Positions 49,258-58,058 of a stretch of DNA of 64,000 nt are shown here, piece by piece. Both the position numbers and the translations under genes were made by a program. The notes under the pieces are model-generated. The model did not search any database. It was given only the letters and a program-made list of their open reading frames with translations, and had not been told where the DNA came from. Source of the stretch: CBFDBF01 sp050304615 (GTDB lineage: Bacteria > Pseudomonadota > Gammaproteobacteria > Chromatiales > Chromatiaceae); NCBI GenBank assembly GCA_050304615.1, contig JBNLDW010000012.1, forward strand, positions 248,001-312,000. The letters are read 5' to 3'. Numbering within the stretch: the first letter of the stretch is position 1; each line of letters starts with the position of its first letter.

Positions 49258-49689
49258 ATGAAAAAACTACTTACTATCGTAGCCGCGACTGCGGCCCTGA
49301 CCGCATGTAGTGGGGAAGCTCCAGAACAGGCTGCACCTGCACCAGCTGCCGAACCAACCGTTATGGAACAAGCAGCACCAGCAATGGCTGAAGAGGCCCC
49401 AGCAGCAGAAGCAATGACTGAAGAAGCCCCAGCAGCAGAGGCAATGGCTGAAGAGGCCCCAGCAGCAGAAGCAATGGCTGAAGAGGCAATGGCTGAAGAG
49501 GCCCCAGCAGCAGAAGCAATGGCTGAAGAGACAATGGCTGAAGAGGCACCAGCAGCAGAGGCAATGGCTGAAGAGGCCCCAGCAGCAGCTGAAGCCGCCG
49601 CGGAAGCAGTAGTTGAAGAGGCCGCTGCAGCAGGTGAAGCCGCAGCTGAAGCAGTAGTTGAAGAGGCCGCCAGCGAGATGGCCAAATAG
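49258..49689 (+). CDS. Lipoprotein with tandem Ala/Glu decapeptide repeats
   Basis: A 143-residue protein. MKKLLTIVAATAALTAC is a lipoprotein signal with the lipobox LTAC (Cys17). The rest is nearly all Ala, Glu, Pro and Met in repeats of about ten residues of type AEEAPAAEAM (49380-49590), changing to EAAAEAVVEEA at the end. GAGGG 5 bases before the ATG at 49258 supports that start. The regular repeat is prone to copy-number change. A long helical, acidic periplasmic rod is likely; function is unknown. Confidence 0.7.
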   Translation: MKKLLTIVAATAALTACSGEAPEQAAPAPAAEPTVMEQAAPAMAEEAPAAEAMTEEAPAAEAMAEEAPAAEAMAEEAMAEEAPAAEAMAEETMAEEAPAAEAMAEEAPAAAEAAAEAVVEEAAAAGEAAAEAVVEEAASEMAK

Positions 49690-49728
49690 CTCTAAACAGC
49701 TAGCGCCGCATGTTTAATGTGGCAACCT

Positions 49729-49761
49729 AAAAAAGCCCGCCTATATTGGCGGGCTTTTTTT
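49729..49761. terminator. Bidirectional terminator between the repeat lipoprotein and tyrA
   Basis: AAAAAAGCCCGCC pairs with GGCGGGCTTTTTT around TATATT. It can serve both convergent genes. Confidence 0.9.
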
Positions 49762-49769
49762 GTCTCAGG

Positions 49770-50642
49770 TTATTCTTTATTGGCCTCTATATAGCGATCC
49801 CGTGCCTGTTTGGCGCGCTCAAATATCTCCAGTAGATGCTCACCATCTCCCTGACTGATGGTCTCCGCCAGCTCCTTCATCTCTGCGCTGTAGCTTTCCA
49901 TTGCTGCACTCAGTGCCTTCTTGTTTGAGATACAGATATCCCTCCACATTTGCGGGTTGGACGAGGCAATCCGGGTGAAGTCACGGAAACCCCCAGCCGC
50001 ATAACGAAATATCTCATCATTCCCCTGCATACGGGCGAGAGAGTCAACCAGACTAAAGGCCAGCATATGCGGTAGGTGGGAGGTAGCGGCCAGTACTTCA
50101 TCATGGTGCTCAACCGTCATCTTGGTGACCTCTGATCCACACAGCCGCCACATTGCTTCGACTCTATCTTGCGCCTCGGTTGAGGTCTCTTCGATTGGGG
50201 TAAGGATTGTACGGCAGTTATGAAACAGTTCAGCAAAAGAGGCCTCTACACCACTGTTCTCCGTCCCTGCTATTGGGTGTCCAGGGACAAATCCTGTTAG
50301 GGAGTCGCCAAATATAGCTCGACAATCTGCTACCACGCTTCCCTTGGCACTACCTCCATCTGTTATGATGGCATCAGCAGACAGATGGCCCTGCATCGCC
50401 TTAAAGGTCTCTCTCATGGCACCTAAAGGAACTGCCATAAAGACCATATCGGCCCCGCTAACCGCATCGGCAACAGAGTGGCTGTAACGGTCGATAACCC
50501 CCAGCTCCACCGCCCTCTCTAGGTTTTGTTTACCGCGGCCACAGCCGACCACTTCACCGACCTCACCCGCCTCACGCAGGGCACGGGCCAGAGAGCCCCC
50601 AATCAGGCCAACCCCTATCACTGCTAGTCGTTTTATCATCAT
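49770..50642 (-). CDS. tyrA: Prephenate/arogenate dehydrogenase
   Basis: A 290-residue NAD(P)-dependent dehydrogenase of tyrosine synthesis without a fused chorismate mutase. The dinucleotide motif is IGVGLIGGSLARALR; GHPIAGTENSGVEAS and TSHLPHMLAFSLV carry catalytic-site residues. Its start overlaps the hisC stop by 4 bp (ATGA). It ends before a bidirectional terminator. Confidence 0.93.
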   Translation of the reverse strand: MMIKRLAVIGVGLIGGSLARALREAGEVGEVVGCGRGKQNLERAVELGVIDRYSHSVADAVSGADMVFMAVPLGAMRETFKAMQGHLSADAIITDGGSAKGSVVADCRAIFGDSLTGFVPGHPIAGTENSGVEASFAELFHNCRTILTPIEETSTEAQDRVEAMWRLCGSEVTKMTVEHHDEVLAATSHLPHMLAFSLVDSLARMQGNDEIFRYAAGGFRDFTRIASSNPQMWRDICISNKKALSAAMESYSAEMKELAETISQGDGEHLLEIFERAKQARDRYIEANKE

Positions 50643-51751
50643 CTGGCTAGCACCTCTTGTAGCGCCTGTAAAAACCGATTGTTCTCCTCTGGCAGACCTA
50701 TAGATACCCGTAGATGGTTGGGAAGACCATAGTTTGCCACTGGTCTGGTAATACAGCCAACAGACAATAGCTCACGGTCAATTTCTACTCCGGAACGTCC
50801 CATATCCACGCTGATAAAATTGCCCACCGATGTAATATACTCCAGATCCATAGCTCTTAGTCCAGCCACCATCTGCTCCATGCCGGCCCTGTTCAGGGCC
50901 ACCGCTTTATCTAGAAACTCCTCGTCTTCGAGGGAGGCTGTGGCCGCTGCCAGTGCAATGGAGTTGACATTAAACGGCTGGCGGACCCGGTTTAACAGGT
51001 CAGCAATGTCTGGGTGCGATAAAGCATACCCTACACGCAGTCCAGCGAGGCCATAGGCCTTAGAAAAGGTGCGGGTAACGATCAGATTAGGAAATTCGCC
51101 CAACCAGCGAGATGCATCAGGATAGTCCGGCTCACTAACATACTCCAGGTAGGCCTCATCTACCACCACAATGATATCTTGCGGCACCTTGGTGATAAAG
51201 GCATGGAGCTCCCCATCGCGCAACCAGGTGCCGGTAGGGTTGTTGGGGTTGGCTATCCAGATGACACGGGTCTGGGCGCTGATCAGTGCGGCCATGGCAT
51301 CCAGATCGTGACCATATTCTCTGGCTGGAGCCACCTTCAATTCAGCCCCAACTGCCTGACTGCTAAGAGGGTATACCGCAAAGGCGTGCTGAGAAAAAAG
51401 TGACTCGTAACCCGGGGCTAGAAACACCCGAGCAACCATATCCAGTACATCGTTAGAGCCGTTACCCAGGGTGATGCAGTTACCGGCGACACCATGTCTC
51501 TCTGCCAACTTTGCCCGCAGGGTAAAACCAGATCCATCTGGATAGCGAGCCACCTCTGCCAGCGCGCGTTCAGCTGCAGCCCTGGCATGCTCACTGCAAC
51601 CTAATGGGTTTTCGTTCGAGGCAAGCTTAATAGAGTTGCTAATACCCAGCTCTCGCTCCAACTCAGAGATTGGTTTGCCTGGGACGTAGGGATTTAGCCC
51701 AGGGATACCTGGTGCAGTTAGATGTAAAAACTGGTTCTGTTCCGACCCCAT
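50639..51751 (-). CDS. hisC: Histidinol-phosphate aminotransferase (HisC family, aromatic cluster)
   Basis: A 370-residue class I/II PLP aminotransferase. LASNENPLGCSEHA, WIANPNNPTGTW and the PLP lysine in TFSKAYGLAGLRVGY are intact. Copies in this pheA-tyrA context are often used for phenylpyruvate or prephenate transamination as well as, or instead of, histidine synthesis. It abuts pheA with no gap. Confidence 0.9.
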   Translation of the reverse strand: MGSEQNQFLHLTAPGIPGLNPYVPGKPISELERELGISNSIKLASNENPLGCSEHARAAAERALAEVARYPDGSGFTLRAKLAERHGVAGNCITLGNGSNDVLDMVARVFLAPGYESLFSQHAFAVYPLSSQAVGAELKVAPAREYGHDLDAMAALISAQTRVIWIANPNNPTGTWLRDGELHAFITKVPQDIIVVVDEAYLEYVSEPDYPDASRWLGEFPNLIVTRTFSKAYGLAGLRVGYALSHPDIADLLNRVRQPFNVNSIALAAATASLEDEEFLDKAVALNRAGMEQMVAGLRAMDLEYITSVGNFISVDMGRSGVEIDRELLSVGCITRPVANYGLPNHLRVSIGLPEENNRFLQALQEVLAR

Positions 51752-52840
51752 CTACAGCACGGCTACCGGATATGATCCGAGAACCTTAAACAGCTGCGCC
51801 TCATCTTGCAAAGACTCCAGGGCCGTTGCAACATTTGGATCATCTCTATGTCCTTCAATATCAACAAAAAAGACATAGTCCCATGTCCCTCGACGTGAGG
51901 GACGGGATTCTATACGGGTCATGCTGATTTTATGTTCCGCCAATGGAGACAGCAGGTGGTTGAGACTGCCAGCCACATTACGGGCAGAGAGCAGTAGTGT
52001 GGTCTTGTCACTGCCGGTAGGCTGTAGCTGCTGCCTGCCAATCACCAGAAAACGGGTAGTGTTATCCGGTTCATCTTCAATATTCTCGGCCAGCCTAGGT
52101 AATGCGTAAAGTTCCGCAGCCATATCTCCGGCGATAGCCGCAGCATCTGGTTCACTGTTGGCCAAGCGTGCCGCTTCGGCATTACTGCCCACGGCAACCT
52201 GCTCTGCATGGTAAAGGTTGCGATCAAGCCAGAGTCGACACTGAGCAAGTGACTGCTGGTGAGAAAATACCTTTTTTACCGCCGCACTGTTCGGTTGTAG
52301 ACTCAGCAGATGGTGATGAATGCGCAGAGTGACCTCCCCACTAATCTGCAAGGGGGAGTTTAGAAACATATCAAGGGTATGACTTATAACCCCCTCAGTA
52401 GAATTTTCCACCGGTACCACGCCATAATGACAGTTACCAGACTCAACCTCCTGAAACACTTCTGGAATGGAATTCAGGGGCAAGGTGGTTATAGAGTGGC
52501 CAAAGTGTTTTAGCGCAGCGCCTTGGGTAAAGGTACCTTCAGGTCCAAGAAAGGCGATCTTTAGAGGCTGTTCCAAGGCGAGACAGGCGGACATGATCTC
52601 TCGAAATAGACGGGCCATCTCTTCACTGCTCAATGGCCCCTGGTTCCGTTTTTTCACCTGCGACAAGATGGCGGCTTCCCGCTCAGGACGATAAAAGACT
52701 GTACCACTGTCGGCCGACAGCTTGATCGCCGCCACCTCTTGAGCCGCTTCTGCACGCTGGTTGATCAGATCCTGTATCTGAAGATCCAGCTGGTCGATAC
52801 GATCTCGTATCCCCTGCAGCTTATTGTCGTCGCTCATCAA
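51752..52840 (-). CDS. pheA: Chorismate mutase / prephenate dehydratase (P-protein)
   Basis: A 362-residue bifunctional enzyme. The N-terminal AroQ chorismate mutase (about 5-90; LQGIRDRIDQLDLQIQDLINQRAEAAQEVA) is followed by the dehydratase with IAFLGPEGTFTQGAAL and VPVENSTEGVI, then an ACT domain with ESRPSRRGTWDYVFFVDIEGH for phenylalanine feedback. It lies 5 bp after serA. Confidence 0.95.
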   Translation of the reverse strand: MMSDDNKLQGIRDRIDQLDLQIQDLINQRAEAAQEVAAIKLSADSGTVFYRPEREAAILSQVKKRNQGPLSSEEMARLFREIMSACLALEQPLKIAFLGPEGTFTQGAALKHFGHSITTLPLNSIPEVFQEVESGNCHYGVVPVENSTEGVISHTLDMFLNSPLQISGEVTLRIHHHLLSLQPNSAAVKKVFSHQQSLAQCRLWLDRNLYHAEQVAVGSNAEAARLANSEPDAAAIAGDMAAELYALPRLAENIEDEPDNTTRFLVIGRQQLQPTGSDKTTLLLSARNVAGSLNHLLSPLAEHKISMTRIESRPSRRGTWDYVFFVDIEGHRDDPNVATALESLQDEAQLFKVLGSYPVAVL

Positions 52841-52845
52841 CTCTC

Positions 52846-54018
52846 CTATTCACACCCCAGACAGCGTACTGATAATACACCATCAATCGCTTTAATCCGC
52901 TCAAGTGTTGCCTGATCCGGTGCCGCCTCTACATCCAGCAGGGTTACCGCAATGTTGTCCCGTGACCTGTTCAGCATATCTATAATGTTCAGGCCTGCAT
53001 CCGCCAGATCGGTAGAGATCTGTCCCAACATATTAGGCACATTGGAGTTGACCACAGCGATACGGTATCCACCATTACGCGGCAGATCAATCTCGGGGAA
53101 ATTGACCGAATTCTTGATGTTACCACTCTCCAGATAACTGCTTACCTGATCCGCCACCATGATGGCGCAATTCTCCTCGGCCTCTTTGGTGGAGGCACCA
53201 AGATGCGGCAGGGTTATGCAGCGTGGATGATCCTTCAGCAGGTTGCTGGGGAAATCACATACATAGCCGTAGAGATGACCAGCATCCAGTGCGGCTACGA
53301 CATCTTCATCATTGATAATGCCATTGCGGGAGAAGTTAAGGATTATCGCGTTCTTCGGCATCAGCTTTATACGCTCGGCATTGAGCATGCCCTTGGTGGA
53401 ATCCACTAGAGGCACATGAAAGGTGACGAAATCGGAACGTGAAAACAGGTCATCCACACTGCTAGCCATCTGCACATCAGATGAGAGCTTCCAAGCAGCC
53501 TTCACCGTCATGGCCGGCTCATAGGCAACCACATTCATCCCAAGAGAGCGGGCTGCGTTGGCAATCAGCACACCGATAGCACCTAGCCCAACCACCCCGA
53601 GGGTACGACCAGGCAGCTCAAAACCGACAAAATTTTTCTTGCCCGCCTCTACCGCTTTAAGGATCTCACTGTCTTCACCCTCCTGGCTTCGCGCAAAATC
53701 CCAGGCCGGCCCAAGATTACGACAGGCCATCAACATACCGGCCAACACCAACTCCTTGACCGCATTGGCATTGGCACCAGGGGCATTAAACACTGGCACA
53801 CCAGCCTCAGTCATGCGCTCTACCGGGATGTTATTGACCCCGGCGCCAGCGCGACCGATTGCCTTTAGCGAATCTGGAATCTCCATATCATGCAGCTTCT
53901 GAGAGCGCAGTAGAATGGCATCTGGATTATCTATCTCAGCTGCTACTTCATATTTGTCGCGCGGCAGTCTATCCAGACCGGCTGCAGAGATGTTATTTAG
54001 AACCTGAATTTTGTGCAT
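52846..54018 (-). CDS. serA: D-3-phosphoglycerate dehydrogenase (short form with ACT domain)
   Basis: A 390-residue enzyme opening serine synthesis. GRAGAGVNNIPVERMTEAGVPVFNAPGANANAV-type substrate region, the NAD-binding GRTLGVVGLGAIGVLIANAA, and LPHLGASTKEAEENCA with the catalytic histidine are all present. A C-terminal ACT domain (NMLGQISTDLADAGLNIIDML) is retained, while the larger intervening domain of type I enzymes is absent. It lies 11 bp after serC. Confidence 0.94.
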   Translation of the reverse strand: MHKIQVLNNISAAGLDRLPRDKYEVAAEIDNPDAILLRSQKLHDMEIPDSLKAIGRAGAGVNNIPVERMTEAGVPVFNAPGANANAVKELVLAGMLMACRNLGPAWDFARSQEGEDSEILKAVEAGKKNFVGFELPGRTLGVVGLGAIGVLIANAARSLGMNVVAYEPAMTVKAAWKLSSDVQMASSVDDLFSRSDFVTFHVPLVDSTKGMLNAERIKLMPKNAIILNFSRNGIINDEDVVAALDAGHLYGYVCDFPSNLLKDHPRCITLPHLGASTKEAEENCAIMVADQVSSYLESGNIKNSVNFPEIDLPRNGGYRIAVVNSNVPNMLGQISTDLADAGLNIIDMLNRSRDNIAVTLLDVEAAPDQATLERIKAIDGVLSVRCLGCE

Positions 54019-54029
54019 TTTATAAGCCT

Positions 54030-55112
54030 TTAACCGTTACGTTTTTCAAAATCCGCCATAAAGTCAATGAGTGCAGCTACACCCTCTTCTGGCATTGCGT
54101 TGTAGATACTGGCGCGCATTCCACCCACTGAGCGGTGCCCCTTGAGTGTCACTAGACCAGCTTCTTTAGCCTCTTCCAGGAAGGCGGCATCCAGTTCAGA
54201 ATTAGCCAGAGTAAAGGGTACATTCATCCAGGAGCGGCTATTGTTGTCCACAGGGTTGGCATAAAAATCTGAATTGTCGATGGCCGCATACAGCTTGCTC
54301 GCCTTACGTTCATTCTTCTCTGCCATCGCGGCTAGACCACCATTGCGCTTTAGCCACTGAAACACCAACCCAGCCAGATACCAGCCATAGGTAGGTGGGG
54401 TGTTGTACATGGAACCGCCATCTGCCATGGTCGCATAGTTGAACATGGTAGGTGTGCTTGCAACTACTTCTCCAATAAGATCATCCCGTACGATAACAAC
54501 CGTTAGCCCGGCAGGGCCAATATTCTTCTGCGCACCAGCGTAGATCAGTCCAAACCGGCTGACATCTACTGGACGCGACAAGATAGTAGATGACATATCT
54601 GCAACCAGCGGAACATCAGCACTCTCGGGTACGTAAGGAAACTCAACACCCTGGATGGTCTCATTCGGGGTGTAGTGCAAATAGGCAGCGCTACTGTCCA
54701 GTTGCAGACTTCTCTGCTCTGGTGTTGAGGTAAATTTAGATTCCTCAGTGTTGGCTACCACGTTTACATTGCAGTAACGTTTTGCCTCAGATATAGCCTT
54801 CTTCGACCAGGAACCAGTGCATATATAGTCTGCGCTCTCTTTACCTTTAAGCAGGTTCATCGGGATAGCGGTAAATTGGCTGGATGCGCCACCTTGTAGA
54901 AACAGCACCTTGTAGCCATCCGGGATCGCCAACAGCTCACGCAGATCGGCCTCCGCCTGCTCGGCAATGGAGCTGAACTCCTTACCGCGATGGCTCATCT
55001 CCATGACCGACATGCCGCTGCCATGCCAATCCATCATCTCTTCTCCTGCCTGCTGTAAAACCTCTTCCGGCAATACTGCAGGGCCAGCGCTAAAATTAAA
55101 TACTCGTGACAC
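54030..55112 (-). CDS. serC: Phosphoserine aminotransferase
   Basis: A 360-residue PLP enzyme for serine and pyridoxine synthesis. FNFSAGPAVLPEEVLQQA starts the protein, LFLQGGASSQFTAIPMNLL binds substrate, and the PLP lysine is in YAGAQKNIGPAGL. C-terminal GGMRASIYNAMPEEGVAAL is canonical. It follows gyrA across a terminator-like hairpin. Confidence 0.95.
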   Translation of the reverse strand: MSRVFNFSAGPAVLPEEVLQQAGEEMMDWHGSGMSVMEMSHRGKEFSSIAEQAEADLRELLAIPDGYKVLFLQGGASSQFTAIPMNLLKGKESADYICTGSWSKKAISEAKRYCNVNVVANTEESKFTSTPEQRSLQLDSSAAYLHYTPNETIQGVEFPYVPESADVPLVADMSSTILSRPVDVSRFGLIYAGAQKNIGPAGLTVVIVRDDLIGEVVASTPTMFNYATMADGGSMYNTPPTYGWYLAGLVFQWLKRNGGLAAMAEKNERKASKLYAAIDNSDFYANPVDNNSRSWMNVPFTLANSELDAAFLEEAKEAGLVTLKGHRSVGGMRASIYNAMPEEGVAALIDFMADFEKRNG

Positions 55113-55152
55113 TGTTTACTCCTCGTCTAACGCTATATCTAAATTCTGAATT

Positions 55153-55183
55153 AAAAAAACAGAGTGGTACCTGGGTATCCTCT
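55153..55183 (-). terminator. Imperfect terminator after gyrA
   Basis: On the minus strand AGAGGATACC and GTACCACTCT form an imperfect stem right after the gyrA stop, followed by G and seven T. serC may therefore depend on read-through or its own promoter. Confidence 0.5.
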
Positions 55184-57745
55184 CTAATCCTCTGCTCCAT
55201 CCTTATCTTCCTCATCCAGCGCCTCAATGCGCTCAATCCCAATCAGGCGCTCACCTTCTCCTACCCGGATCATCATAACCCCTTGGGTATCGCGCCCCAT
55301 AATGGAAACGTCGGCAACCGGGGTGCGGACCAGAGTGCCGCCGTTGGTAATCAGCATCACCTCATCTGACTCATCCACCAGCACGGCACCAACCTGTTCG
55401 CCGTTGCGTTCAGATGTCTTGATGGCGATCACGCCCATACCGCCGCGCCCTTTGGTGGGGTACTGATCCACCTCAGTACGTTTGCCATAACCGTTTTCAG
55501 TTACATTGAGGATAGTGCGTCCCTCCTCCTCAATGATCAATGATATAACTCTCTGCCCCGGCTGAAGTTTTACCCCCCGCACACCGCAGGCAGTACGCCC
55601 CATCATTCGTACTGTAGATTCATTAAAGCGTATAGCCTTGCCGGCAGAGGTAAAGAGCATTACATCCTGACTACCATCGGTAATTGCAACACCAACTAGT
55701 TGGTCATCCTCACGCAGATCAATCGCAATAATGCCGCTAGCACGGGGGCGTGAAAAGTCGACCAAACTACTCTTTTTAACCGTGCCGGAGCTAGTGGCCA
55801 TAAAGACAAAGCGATCCTCCGTATACTCCCTCACCGGAAGTACTGCATTGATCCGCTCTCCCTCCTCCAACGGCAACAGGTTAATAATAGGCTTACCCCT
55901 GGCAGCACGACCCGCCTGGGGAAGCTGATATACCTTGAGCCAGTAGACCCTTCCACGGCTGGAAAAGCAGAGCACCGTGTCGTGGGTGCTGGCTACAAAT
56001 AACCGTTCAACAAAATCCTCATCCTTGGTGGTGGTGGCAGATTTGCCCTTACCACCGCGCCGCTGTGCCTGATAGGCGTCCAGCGGCTGCGCCTTGGCAT
56101 AGCCAGCATGAGAGAGGGTGACTACTACATCCTCTTCGGTAATGAGATCTTCCATAGTGAGATCAAGGTGATCTTGGATGATCTCAGTACGGCGCTCATC
56201 ACCGTACTGCTCTATGATCGCTGCAAGCTCATCCCGGATAACCTGCATCAAGCATTCTGGACTAGACAATATCTCCAACAGTGCCTCAATCTGGCCCAGG
56301 ATCTCGCCGTACTCGCTGATTATCTTGTCCTGTTCCAGTCCTGTTAGGCGGTGTAGTCGCAGCTCTAGAATGGCCTGGGCCTGGGTCTCAGTCAGACGAT
56401 ATCCCTTTTTGGTCAGGCCAAACTCTGCCCCTAAACCCTGTGGGCGCGAGGCCTCAGCCCCGGTCCGCTCCAGCATCGCCTCCACGGTGCCTGATTTCCA
56501 GTGACGCGCCAGCAGCCCTTGCTTGGCCTCGGCCGGACTAGCTGCCGCCTTGATCAGCGCTATCACCTCATCGATATTGGCCAGTGCTACCGCCAATCCC
56601 TCCAACACATGGGCCCGATCCCGTGCCTTGCGTAATTTGTAGAGGGTGCGTCTGGTGACCACTTCTCGTCGATGCTTTAGGAAATACTCCAGCATCTGCT
56701 TTAGATTCAACAACCGCGGCTGCCCATCCACCAAGGCCACCATATTGATGCCGAATACATTCTGCATCTGGGTATGTTGGTAGAGGTTATTCAAAACAAC
56801 TTCTGCAACTTCGCCACGCCGAAGCTCTATCACTACCCGCATGCCATCCTTGTCCGACTCATCGCGGAGCTCTGTGATCCCTTCGATTCGTTTTTCTTTA
56901 ACCAGCTCGGCAATCTTCTCTAGCAGGCGCGCCTTATTAACCTGATATGGGAGCTCGGTAATGATGATCCGCTGACGATTGTTAGACTCCTTGGTCTCAA
57001 TCTCGCTGCGGGCCCGGATATAGATCCTGCCACGACCGGTCCGGTAAGCCTCACGGATACCACTAATGCCGTTAATATATGCAGCGGTTGGGAAATCCGG
57101 CCCCGGAATATACTGTGCCATCAACTCATCAATGGAGATCTCTGGATTATCGATAATGGCGATACAGCCTGAGATGGTCTCGCTAAGATTATGCGGGGGA
57201 ATATTGGTTGCCATACCAACCGCAATACCAGATGATCCGTTGACCAACAGGTTAGGAAAGCGCGCCGGCATGACTGTCGGCTCATACTCAGATTCGTCAT
57301 AGTTGGGGGAGAAATCGACCGTATCCTTGTCCAGATCGTCCAACAGTTCGTGGGCGATCTTAGCCATACGAATCTCTGTATAACGCATGGCGGCCGGTGA
57401 ATCACCATCCACAGAGCCGAAGTTACCCTGACCATCCACCAGCATGTAACGCATAGAGAATGGCTGCGCCATACGCACGATAGTGTCATAGATGGCGCTG
57501 TCACCATGTGGATGGTACTTACCCATGATGTCACCGACGATACGGGCCGATTTCTTGTAGGGCTTGTTCCAGTCGTTATTCTGCTCGTGCATTGAGAAGA
57601 GTGAACGACGATGTACCGGTTTCAGACCGTCCCTCACATCCGGCAGAGCACGCCCCACGATCACGCTCATGGCGTAATCGAGGTAGGAGTTCTGCATCTC
57701 GTCTTCCAGATTTACTGGAATAATTTCTTTGGCAAACTCAGTCAT
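55184..57745 (-). CDS. gyrA: DNA gyrase subunit A
   Basis: An 853-residue GyrA. The quinolone region reads KYHPHGDSAIYDTIVRMAQ with the wild-type Ser and Asp, and AAMRYTEIRM has the catalytic tyrosine. The C-terminal beta-pinwheel contains the GyrA box QRRGGKG. It carries out negative supercoiling with GyrB (not in this window). It is the first gene of the serC-serA-pheA-hisC-tyrA run. Confidence 0.97.
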   Translation of the reverse strand: MTEFAKEIIPVNLEDEMQNSYLDYAMSVIVGRALPDVRDGLKPVHRRSLFSMHEQNNDWNKPYKKSARIVGDIMGKYHPHGDSAIYDTIVRMAQPFSMRYMLVDGQGNFGSVDGDSPAAMRYTEIRMAKIAHELLDDLDKDTVDFSPNYDESEYEPTVMPARFPNLLVNGSSGIAVGMATNIPPHNLSETISGCIAIIDNPEISIDELMAQYIPGPDFPTAAYINGISGIREAYRTGRGRIYIRARSEIETKESNNRQRIIITELPYQVNKARLLEKIAELVKEKRIEGITELRDESDKDGMRVVIELRRGEVAEVVLNNLYQHTQMQNVFGINMVALVDGQPRLLNLKQMLEYFLKHRREVVTRRTLYKLRKARDRAHVLEGLAVALANIDEVIALIKAAASPAEAKQGLLARHWKSGTVEAMLERTGAEASRPQGLGAEFGLTKKGYRLTETQAQAILELRLHRLTGLEQDKIISEYGEILGQIEALLEILSSPECLMQVIRDELAAIIEQYGDERRTEIIQDHLDLTMEDLITEEDVVVTLSHAGYAKAQPLDAYQAQRRGGKGKSATTTKDEDFVERLFVASTHDTVLCFSSRGRVYWLKVYQLPQAGRAARGKPIINLLPLEEGERINAVLPVREYTEDRFVFMATSSGTVKKSSLVDFSRPRASGIIAIDLREDDQLVGVAITDGSQDVMLFTSAGKAIRFNESTVRMMGRTACGVRGVKLQPGQRVISLIIEEEGRTILNVTENGYGKRTEVDQYPTKGRGGMGVIAIKTSERNGEQVGAVLVDESDEVMLITNGGTLVRTPVADVSIMGRDTQGVMMIRVGEGERLIGIERIEALDEEDKDGAED

Positions 57746-58058
57746 TCTGGGTGGTAAATTCTCATCTTGATAACCGCTCCCTGGTCTCTTTTAAAAGGCA
57801 GATATAAAGGCCACTAATCCAGTGCGTAATCATACCATACTTGGGGTGCTGGTTAGAACAAAAAGGGCTGAAATCGGCTTTCAGCGGCTCTGAGAAGACG
57901 AGCATATAAAATATGCCATCTTTTCTAAATCTGGCAATAGGGTAAACCTAGTCTGCGGGCGATTTTCAATCCAGTGCCGCCCAGCGGGCTGAGATCCTGA
58001 GACCCAATCGACCTTGCAGGGCCCTAACTTAGCCGTATTGTTAATGATTTGAGCCGGA
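57746..58058. other. Intergenic region gyrA / trkH
   Basis: About 310 bp with no gene; it holds the gyrA promoter region. A small hairpin GCTGAAA-TCGGC-TTTCAGC lies at 57867-57885. I see no clear promoter hexamers or SOS box. Confidence 0.4.

Noticed and set aside
49221..49685. Minus-strand Ala/Ser repeat frames opposite the lipoprotein
   Set aside because: They mirror the repetitive plus-strand gene, which has a lipoprotein signal and ribosome site.
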